From the NCBI RefSeq assembly GCF_963855985.1, contig NC_087108.1, positions 13,038,001-13,102,000 on the forward strand: a stretch of 64,000 nt of DNA, in the 5' to 3' direction. The notes beneath the pieces are model-generated. The model searched no databases. It had not been told where the DNA came from and worked only from the letters and a program-made list of their open reading frames with translations. The translations under genes and the position numbers were made by a program. This document shows, one piece after another, positions 22,703 through 33,000 of this stretch (positions within the stretch are counted from its first letter, which is position 1; each line of letters begins with the position of its first letter). The DNA comes from Ostrinia nubilalis. Taxonomy: Eukaryota; Arthropoda; Insecta; Lepidoptera; Crambidae.

Positions 22703-25417
22703 TTAGTTTATATCATGCAAAAATGTTTCAGTCTTGTCATAGCTCCAAGTTTTCAGCAATGTCGTAAGATGCATTTTGCAAGCATAGTGATTCATAGGGT
22801 AGATGTTCATAAGCTTGTTAAATTTATTATACAAGTGTGCAGATCGTACCACAAATTGTCTCTGAGCATAGAGTGTTTTGATTCTAGGAGAAGGAGCTAC
22901 GTTATGTTTACGTCTTTTTGATAGTTTTGTAGGTTCATAAGGTAACGTTCTATGAACCCTCAAGGTAGAATTAAGCATATAGAGTTGCCGAACCGTCAAG
23001 ATATCACTTAATTTATAAAGCGTTTCTGTTGGGAATCTATAAGGTTTAAAGTTCATTACTTTTAGGAGTGCCCTTTGCGCTCTTTCCAATTCAAGGAACT
23101 TAGTCTTACTAGCACCTCCCCAGACTGGAATGCAGTAAGCCAAAAGCGATTGTGCCAGAGCAATGTATATTTGGTTTAATAGCTTTTTATTAGCAACATG
23201 TCGGAGTTTTTTAAAAATCCACATAAGCTTCCTGATCCTACCCATCATTAGATCTATTTGGGCATGCCAAGACAGCCTCTGGTCAACCACAACTCCTAAA
23301 TATTTTGTATCTGTCACCTTACTAATAGCCTTACACGAGCACGTATTATATTGAGTATGACAAGAATGAATGCGAATATTAAAATGACTGTCGGGTTGAG
23401 ATGAGTTATAATTAGTGAATGCTATATAGTTTGTTTTATCAGTATTTAGTGTCAGTAGATTGTCTTTTAACCAGGTAGCTATATCCGCAAGTCCCACTTC
23501 TGCATTATGACGTACACCCTCCCACGTGTTACCCACAAAGACAATGGCAGTGTCGTCTGCATATGAAAATACACGTCCAAAATTAATAGTCATATTGCAG
23601 AGGCTATTGATATAAATCAAAAATAACGTTGGGCCGAGGACACTGCCCTGTGGGACACCATACGTCACGCTGCTTTCGTCACTAATGTACTGGCCTATTT
23701 TAACCTGCTGTTTGCGCTCGCTGAGATAATCTACAAACAGTGACAAAGCGACTCCTCTAATGCCAATATTTTCCAGCCTTTGTATAAGAATGGGAACAGA
23801 GACAGTATCGAATGCCTTTTTCAAGTCTAAAAATGTTGCAATACATTTCTGTCCCTTATCAACACTTTCTACAACATGAGACGTTAGTGCCGTGACTGCA
23901 TCTTCAGTCGAAAGATTTCTCCGAAAGCCGTACTGTGATTCTGATAGAAAATCAATTTTGTTTAAATAATTTACTAGTCTTTTATTTACTAATTTCTCTA
24001 CTAATTTAGATATTGCTGTTAAAACTGAGATTGGCCTATAATTCGAGACGTCACTCTTGTTCCCATTCTTATAGACAGGCGTAATAACTGCTCTCTTTAA
24101 TGCCGCTGGAAAAGTCCCCCTTTCAAAACATAAATTAACCAAGTGGGAAATTATAGGTACTACTATTTCATTTGCTAATTTCAAAAATCTAGTGGGTATG
24201 TTGTCAGAACCCGGGGCACTCTCGGATTTAAGGCTCATTAGGGTTAAGTAAATCTCTTCAGGATCCGTTTCCAGAAAAACAAAAGATGCAACTGGTGAGC
24301 TGTGCAACTGGTTCAAATTACAGGGTTTTTGCAAAGAGGGATCTGGTGTAATTTTACGAGCTAGAGTTTTGCCAATGTTTGCGAAGAACATATTCACGTG
24401 GTTAACTGCTAGTAGTGGAGTTTCTTTCGAATCCAATAAATCTAGATTACTTGTTTTATTTGTGTTACGGCTGGTTATATCATTTATTGTCTTCCAAAGG
24501 GTTTTTGAATTTTTACTATTTTTTGCTAAAAGTTCTCGTTCATATTTAGTCTTTACCTTTCTAATTAAATTAACACAAAAATTTCGATACCTTTTGTAGG
24601 TGATTTTTAAAATTTCGTTAAACGGGTCAGATCGTGATTTTTGCTGCAAGTCATTTCTATTTCGGATACATTTTAATAGTCCTGGTGTAATCCAAGGTTT
24701 AATCAAGCGGTCTTTGGAAACTATAGGCTTTGTAGTAGTGCTATTAATTAAACATTTTTGTAATATAGTTATTAGGGTATCAGTCAGTTCAGCAGGATTA
24801 TTATATGTAATAAGATCATTTATGTTACTTTCTTTCAGGCAAAGGATTGCCTTTTCGTAGTTAACAATTGTCTGATATTTTGTTTTATGGATTTTAGGTT
24901 TCATGGTACTGCTTAATTTTAAAAATATCATACGATGGTCTGTTACAGTGCTATCAAATGCCACAATAGATGCCGAAAATATGCTACTATCTATTTTTAA
25001 CATGAAGTGATCAAGACAAGTGTGTTCCCTTGTGGGCAGTACGTGGCCTGGAAGGAGACCATGCATAGCAAGCATATTGAGATATGACAGCTTATTAGAA
25101 CGTTCATGTGAGCTCATGGGACGTTTTTCAGTAGCGTTAATATTTATATTGATGTCGCCAGTAACAATTACATTTTTATTGTTTTTCAAACTTTCCAAAT
25201 GACTGTTCAGCGAGTTTAAGAAACTGTCTGTATTTGTGGTCGAAGGAGAGCGATAAATACAGAGAATTGTGTGATTAGGTAAAGTCACCTGCACGCACGA
25301 TGCATCCGTCAGTTTAATTTCTTTTATGCTGCTTTTGAGTGAGGTTTTCAGATAAACGACTACTCCGTCACATTGGTTGAGATGGTTAGTAGTAGAAAAC
25401 GATGTATAATTATTCAA
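22703..25417 (-). CDS. LINE endonuclease-reverse transcriptase (ORF2), intact frame
   Basis: A 904-codon frame with no stop or frameshift. It begins inside an APE-type endonuclease domain: VIVTGDIN near residues 83-90 and STVTDHRM near 156-163. The reverse transcriptase follows: ESAPGSDNIP, NYRPISVLTAISKLVEKL, LKKAFDTVSV, TYGVPQGSVLGP and the catalytic YADD at about 619-622. The remainder is the usual C-terminal region of Jockey-type ORF2. The product would nick DNA and reverse-transcribe its own RNA at the nick. The catalytic RT motif is intact, but the endonuclease N-terminus is missing, so this copy is probably dead, though recent. The clade within the superfamily is left open. Confidence 0.92.
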   Translation of the reverse strand: MNNYTSFSTTNHLNQCDGVVVYLKTSLKSSIKEIKLTDASCVQVTLPNHTILCIYRSPSTTNTDSFLNSLNSHLESLKNNKNVIVTGDINININATEKRPMSSHERSNKLSYLNMLAMHGLLPGHVLPTREHTCLDHFMLKIDSSIFSASIVAFDSTVTDHRMIFLKLSSTMKPKIHKTKYQTIVNYEKAILCLKESNINDLITYNNPAELTDTLITILQKCLINSTTTKPIVSKDRLIKPWITPGLLKCIRNRNDLQQKSRSDPFNEILKITYKRYRNFCVNLIRKVKTKYERELLAKNSKNSKTLWKTINDITSRNTNKTSNLDLLDSKETPLLAVNHVNMFFANIGKTLARKITPDPSLQKPCNLNQLHSSPVASFVFLETDPEEIYLTLMSLKSESAPGSDNIPTRFLKLANEIVVPIISHLVNLCFERGTFPAALKRAVITPVYKNGNKSDVSNYRPISVLTAISKLVEKLVNKRLVNYLNKIDFLSESQYGFRRNLSTEDAVTALTSHVVESVDKGQKCIATFLDLKKAFDTVSVPILIQRLENIGIRGVALSLFVDYLSERKQQVKIGQYISDESSVTYGVPQGSVLGPTLFLIYINSLCNMTINFGRVFSYADDTAIVFVGNTWEGVRHNAEVGLADIATWLKDNLLTLNTDKTNYIAFTNYNSSQPDSHFNIRIHSCHTQYNTCSCKAISKVTDTKYLGVVVDQRLSWHAQIDLMMGRIRKLMWIFKKLRHVANKKLLNQIYIALAQSLLAYCIPVWGGASKTKFLELERAQRALLKVMNFKPYRFPTETLYKLSDILTVRQLYMLNSTLRVHRTLPYEPTKLSKRRKHNVAPSPRIKTLYAQRQFVVRSAHLYNKFNKLMNIYPMNHYACKMHLTTLLKTWSYDKTETFLHDIN

Positions 25418-25470
25418 TGCCGGAATTTTACGTCTTATTACATTTAAAAGCTCGCTTCCACGTCAAGCTG

Positions 25471-27071
25471 TAAGTACTAATTTAGTTAGTACTACCAGAT
25501 AATAATAATAAGTACTATAATAAAAACTGTCGCGTTTGAGTTCCGTAGCTCCAGTTTGAATTAAATAAAATGTATTTCTCAAAAAACTGCAATTGAGGAG
25601 GTTAGGTTATTTAGTTTGGAAGCGTTAGGTCAATCTGCAAATGACATGGTTAATTTTTTTCTACACATGCATTGATATTCGCGATTTTGAAAATCCAATG
25701 ATTTAATAGAGGTTTCAAAGATCACATGTCATATGTTGTAGTTATAATTTTTTTATATTTTCCTTTTTATATGTTTTATATCCAAGTTTAGAAAGGAGGA
25801 CATTGTGTTAGCCACTTGACATTCCCACGATGTAGGATAATGTTATTATTTCGCTCACGAGTCCGCAACATGCGGGTCAAAGGTTAACTTAACTAAACGA
25901 CGTTACTTGGAGTTTTTTTTTTAATTCACTTAAACAGTTACATTTAACCAAGTTTTAAGAAACACTGCCCAAACTCAGTTATAAGGTACCTACATACAGT
26001 ACATACGTACAGTAGTTTTTTTAATTACATATGTATTCGTTACAAAATTTTGTAGTCATTAACCTACGTCAAAAACGAACCGGTTTTTATGTAAAAACTG
26101 GCATTCATTAAATATTTACAAACAAGCATGTTTAATGGGAAGAAATAAAGATCAATGTTCGCTATACCTGGTAATGAAATAAAAAGACAGCATAATAAAA
26201 ATATGTAAGTCCAGAAAATAACTAAACAATCAATAGTACTTGCCGTGAATCACAGAAAATGGAGTGATGTTATGTTTGCCATGAAAATGACTTTCAAGTA
26301 TGAACAATGATGCATAACAAGCTAAACAATGTAGCATATTATTTAATTGTACCTATCACTCACTACTCTACTGGGAGATTGTTATTTAATTAGTAACTTC
26401 GGCTAATTTTATTATTGAATAGAATAATTGTCTGGGAGTTTTCGGAATCCGAGACAGACCGAAATTCTAGCACGAGTTGGGAAAAAATAGATTATTATGT
26501 CTGTATATTACTTCCTCACACTTGAGCAGGCAAGAATGCGACGCGAAAGTGATTTTTTTCTTGCGCTTGGACATGGATGGACAAGCATCAGATTAAATAA
26601 CTTATTCTAGAAGTAATAACACGCATAATGTGCAGAGGGCAGAGTACTAGAAAATATTTTTAGTCGCAAACCATTCCGCGGCGGGTAGTTTAGTGACACT
26701 CGTGATAAGGTGACATTGCAAAACGGCAAAAACTTTCGTTTACCAAACATATTTTTTCATAATGTATTTTAATTTACTCTTAAGATCGACCGTATGCATT
26801 CGAAAGAACATTATTTAAGATTATTTGAGATTTTCTTGCATTGAAGAAAAATGACACCTCAGTAATTACCTACTCTTTTGGGTAAATGACTCTTTGAAAC
26901 GTTACAAATTAATTTGCCTTTCGATTACGCAAGGAGCAAATTTTTAAACTGACAGTCTAAATGCGCATTAAAAATAACACAGAATATACCTACGAACGAA
27001 TACAATATCGAGTAACTGGTAAAACGTTGCCTTTGCTCATCGTCATTTCATTTGTAACTTTTCTCTTCCAG
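25471..27071. other. Putative intron sequence, no gene seen
   Basis: AT-rich sequence between the LINE and the first coding exon of the CRAL-TRIO gene. It ends in a pyrimidine tract and 3' splice site, ACTTTTCTCTTCCAG, at 27071. Confidence 0.45.
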
Positions 27072-27075
27072 AACC

Positions 27076-30000
27076 ATGTCGGTGATAAAGGCGTTTCCCC
27101 TGGAGAAGGAGTTCGAGAAGAACCCTGATGTCAGCAGGGAGGACCTGGCCAAGCTGAGGGCCTGGCTGAAGACGCAGCCTCACCTGCCAGGGGAATACTT
27201 GACAGGTGAGAACTGAAGATTAGGATAGGAGTACTTATCCAGCTCTATAGTGACTGACGCCATCAGTATACACAGCTGCACTCAGGAGGATTTGATGAGT
27301 GCTACTGACAACAACGCCACTCTTGTGGCGGAGTTTTGGGCTGACACTGTGTAGGTTTGTTGTCGACACGAAAAGAAGAAGAAGAAGTATACACAAACGA
27401 TGCTTGCTTATGTGAAGCAGCAAATCAAACGCACAGCGTTGAATAGAGCTTTGTGATTGGTTCGTGTGTCACCCTGTGGGTCCACGCGTACTGTGCGACC
27501 TCATAGTAATGTTTGTGAGTAGGTACGGGCGTGAGTTTATTGCGCTGCTTCCTCTCAGCACTAGCCCATTTATTGTCCCGAAGCAGTGGTAGGGAAAATA
27601 CTGGGACGTGTAAAAGTGTTTTATAAAAGCCTATTGCAAAGATAAAAAAAAAATGAATTTTAATTTAATTTTATCTGACTTTACTTACTTCACTATATAC
27701 AAAGTGACGCAATACAGATACGAATTCAAATGAAATTCAACTTTATTTTTTGACACTTTTAAATTTCTTGGTGTTTGTTTTACTTCCATTCGCCCTGTAT
27801 CTGAAGAATTAAATTAAAATCCCTAGATAGCGATCGATTATCAGTTATTACCATAATTATATCTTGAGTGGTTAGTTAAGGTCTATGCTTCAAGGAAACT
27901 CTCTGACGCTATAGAGGTCAGCTGACGTTTTGAAACGGCCGGCTCGACCAGTTGTTTTTTGAATTTGAGCCGTCCATGTTGACCTTTTTTGATTTGTTGT
28001 TACGCATGTGATTATTTAAATATTAATTAAAATGTTTTGGACTATCAGAAGAATGTATAGCTGTTGATGATAAACATAAAAGTGTTGCTCAACATTTACC
28101 ATAACTTTGTTTTGATGAAACACATAACTACGATTTTTGTGCGACGATCCTTTATGAATAGTATCTACCCGTACTATTCATAAAGGATCGTCGTAAGCTT
28201 GAAACCTAGAAAACCGTGCTGAAATTGCAATAGTACTTTTTTCAATACAAGGAAGTTTTTTTAGTTATCTTTATTTTTATACGAAACAAAAATATCTGCA
28301 AGAGATCGCTCTCTAACGATAATACCGCCAAAATATAAGTACCTATTAGGGTGGTTCTTATTCCTACGAAAAAAATTTTATTCTTATATTTTGCGGGGCA
28401 CCACGTAATTTGAATATATACCATATGAAAGTCTTTCATTATTATTTTTTTAATTTTTAAAAGACATTTAGGGGTCGCTACCAAGGTTTGAATTTTAATT
28501 AAAAACACGAAATCTTTATTTGTTAGATTCATTTATTTTTAGCCAAAGCCAAGTAAAAATATTACAAAATTATTGTTGTTGCTATGAACTAAGATATTAT
28601 GTACAATGTACATATTTGAATCAATTATTTTTAAGATATAAGAGTTTACTTGTTAGTATCTCGACGCGTCGGTACCATGGTCGGTACAGAAGAGGGGTTG
28701 AGGGGAGAAGGGGACAAGAAGCGATTGTCTATTCTATCTATGCGATGTTCATTTGCACCTAAAATGTGATATAAACACTTAAATAAAACATTTATGAAAC
28801 CATGATTTAAGATCTTCAAAGCTTTTTGTAAATATTTTGACAGCTGGTAGCGACCTCTAAATCTTAACCAAAAAAAAAACAAAAAAAGCTAATTTCATAT
28901 TTAGAGATATATAATCGAATGAGAAAGTGCCCCGGGGAGAATTCAAAAGTCGAAAAATAAGGACCACCCTAGTACCTATCTATTTATTCATGAGTATTTT
29001 TGCAAAAGTGTCATTTCAAAGAATCAAGCAATAAATCAATAATTCGTTCTAAGGAAAACAATGACTAAGTTATTTACTTAATAGGAAACAATGTTAATTT
29101 TCATTCAAAGGCTAAATGCAGAAGAATAACGGGTTAAGTGCGTGTCGGAACAGATTAAAAGGGTTAAGTAAAATAGTTTTAACCCAGAAACAAAAAGAGA
29201 ATACGTTCAAAAATATCATAAATTATTTGTTAAATTTGTGAAATAAAATAGTCAGGAAATTCATAAATTAATTTAAAACGGTTCATTGGCTTGTAGGTAC
29301 TCTTATTTCCTCTTTCTCCTACAATTTATTAGTGAGTGAATAGTAATTGAACGAAATAAAATACGAACCAAATTAGGTAAAATCAATTTGAGCTTTCTAC
29401 AGTTCCTCTACGCGTCTATGATATCAATGTAATCTGTGATATAGCAGTGTCGTGAATTAGTTTTGTTCTAAAGTTTGTAGTAGTTATACTATTACCCCCC
29501 TTACTAATAAAACTTACACGCTCGTTGATCAGTGTTTTAAAGTGACGTTTGTATGGAAATGTCATTTTAAAACAGTTATCAACAACTGTGTAACTTTTTA
29601 TTAGTAAGGGGGTTATTATTCTGTGATATAACTACAAAACAATGACAAATCATAATTTTTTTCTGTTTGCTCTCTTAACTTATGTCTGAGATAATGTCAA
29701 ATCTACATTTTGATGCGCTATAGGCTCAAGCTCAGAGAGGCTTTTGTCAAGATTCGCATTGGTTATGAGGTAAAGAGCCCTTAAGGGCTTACTTATTTTA
29801 CTTCACAACCCTAAAACAATGATAAAGCTAATCTTTAGTTTGCATGACGAAGGGATTGCATCGCATAATAGTTAACTTGTTATGCAACGTAACTGACCAA
29901 TGTAAACTTTAGTTTTTGTTATTGTAGGTACCTACATTGTTATATCTACAAAATGTTTTCATTTACGATGTTTTTTTTCTTATTCAACATCCTGAACTAT

Positions 30001-33000
30001 AACGCAACTACTTCTAGGAATTAGCAAAATTTAGTTTATGCCAAGAAAAAAAAACTAATAACTAAGTCAGATAATAAAGATAAAGAGTTGTGGCGACTTC
30101 AAACTCGCTTCACTAGTTTGCTGACGTCATATAAATTTATAGCAATTTACAAAATCTGATTCGAAATATAGCTTCTGATTTGTTGCGCAAAAATTAGCAT
30201 TACGTCATGGTCAAAACAGAGCCTAATGAGAATATTTGTATACTGCGTATTTACTAGTCATAGAGCTAAAAGCACTGAGGTATAAGATGAAAACACAATG
30301 CAAGAACCTAACCTAAATGCCTAATGAGATAACTGAAGCCCGGTCCGTGAGCACGTAGAATTTTGTCCAATGACCCATAACCATAACTACCCATCCTTAT
30401 CGCTCGCGCGTTATTATATTGCTGTCGCGACTGTGCGACTGGCACCCGCAATGAGTGTGCGAGCGCGATAGCAACATAATTACGCGCGAGCGATAAGGAT
30501 GGGTAGCTAGGGCTTATTGGACAAAATTCTACGTGCTCGCTCACGGACCAGACTATAGACCTGGAAGTTGCGACTTGATATTGGGCAAATCCCCACGAAC
30601 ATGCCACTAGGCTTTGGACTTTTATGAGCAGTATTTATTACATGGCGCAACTTTAGACTAAATAGTTTAATAAAACATTCCTCTTTAGACCTGCCCTCCT
30701 AGACAAGTGGTAAAACGTGGCAGTTGTATTGTCGAAAGATGGTCGAAAGGCCTTTTTTGTATGGAGTAACTTACAACTTACAACGCACAATGACAACGCA
30801 TTGTATTTTCGATTCGAACAAAAAGTGTCACTTGCCTTTACCTACTGAACCTGCTGTTATTATTTAAATGTGAAAATGGAAGAGCAGTTCGATAAATGAT
30901 AAGAATAGCCAAAATTGTCTCACGTAATTAATGGACGCCCCGTAACCGTCAGAAATGAAAGCACATCGCCAGGAGAGCTACCCTCGGAGATGACATCACC
31001 CCACTATGTACCTCATCAGCGCAACCACGATCACTCTTGACAAGAGTGCCCGACTAAGAAGAAGAAGAAGACTTAGATACTAATTAAGTACTATTCCTAC
31101 CTCAGACCTGGACCTGTTGCTGGTGTTCCACTGCTGCGAGCGCAGCGCGGAGGTGGCCAAGCAGGTGCTAGACCTGCACTACACGCTGCGCACGCTCTTC
31201 ACAGCATTCTTCAAGGACCGCGTCATCGATCGGAAGGTCGACCTGTGTTTGAACACTATGTAAGTCTTATGCCCGTTTTCACCATCAATTCCTAATTTTT
31301 AAGTGACCCTTTTTTGGTTACAGGAATTTTGTTTTCAAAGGGGTCACTTAAAAATTAGGAATTGATGGTGAAAACGGCCATTTAGTATTTAACTGGGCAA
31401 CTATCATCGCATTGCTTTCAGTTAGTCTATTGGAATCCACTTTAAGCGACATTTTGGTGTCCTTTGATCACCCATAGATAAGATGTCCACTTTGATCACC
31501 TAGGCTTATTTCGTTAAATGGCAAGGGGTATAGCTATAACCCGGTCGAGTTAACTGCACACTCTGCGTTCGCCTCGTTCATACCAGAGCGTCGAGGTGAC
31601 GTAGCGGCCGCCAGGTGCGCAGTTAACTCGACCGGCTTGTAGGTTAGGACTTAGGAGGTATATGGACGATATAGCTATAAAACTTTGATGAAACGTACCT
31701 TAATGTAACATTATTCTCTTTCAGTCTCTACGCGCCAATCCCCACGCCGACCAAAGAGGGTCACCGCTGCGTCTACCTTCGTCTCTTGGATCCCGACGCT
31801 CGCCTCTTCTTCTTCCCCGACGTCGTCAAAACCTTCATGATGGTTTTCGACCTCTGGCAGCACGAGGAGGGGACCTGGCCAGGGTGGGTAGTTTTTAATG
31901 AGAAAACTACAACTATAGAAAGCGCTAAATTAGGATTGAAATGGAAAATGACTGTCCACGATTATTTTATCACCTTTTAGTAAAACAGTTTTTGGACAGT
32001 GCATTTTGTAAAGAAATAATGCCCGTTATATCGCGGATTCACTAAAATCCAGTAAGTTTTAAACGTTCAGTAGCAATAAAACTAGAAAAATAATAATAGC
32101 AATGATTTTTTTATCCACAACGAGGAAGCTCTAGGCCTGTATCTCACCTGATGGTAAGTGACGATCAGGCCGAAGGTGGAAGCGAGCTTCACCCGGAATC
32201 CTCAACCACGGAGGAAGTGGCTATCTTACCTCTAACTGCCGGAACACAATAATGCTGTTAACATTGTTGCTATGGCGACAGACTTAGGTAAGATGGTGGT
32301 AGCTAGCCAGGCGGACTTAGAACAAGCCCTACCACCAACTAAACCGAACAGAAAAATCTGCCCCCACTGGGAATCGAACCCGGGACCTCTGCGTCTGAAG
32401 CAGGTGGTCTTACCACTAGACCACAGAGGCGGCTAATAAGCGATTTTATAAGGATACCGACAGACTGCAAACAAAAACAGCTTTTACTGACCTACGTAAT
32501 TGATAATGTATTGTTACTGTTTCAGGTTCGTAATCATGATCGACATGGACCAAGCTACCCTGGGCCACATAGCGAGGCTAGAAATCATGACCATACGACA
32601 GGTGCTCTATTTCTTACAGGTTAGTATCATCATAAAGAAAAAGGTGCGGCCAAACTCGCGTGTAGCCTATGTGCGCGAAGGCGATCAGTGTGCTTACCAT
32701 GAGTTTACGTTACGTTGTGCTCGCTAGCGACTGCTTAAAAAAATGACATTAAATGTATGTCAGATTGTACAGCGCCCTTAGCGGCTACTTTCAAGAACTA
32801 AAATCTTCATAGATTTTTTTGACGTACTCGCTAGCGAGCACACCTAACGTTAACTCATGGTAAGCACACAGATGAATTTGTAGCGACGAGTTCACAGCCG
32901 ACGCGAGTTGGTTTGGCCGAAGTTAATTTAATACATTAATTTTACTCGTACCTACGATAGATTCCAAAGAAATCGCAGAGATGATGTTCACATTGTAACT

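Noticed and set aside
32340..32434. tRNA-like sequence on the minus strand
   Set aside because: It has A and B boxes but the acceptor stem does not close properly, and it continues into a SINE body with related copies, so it is a SINE head, not a tRNA gene.
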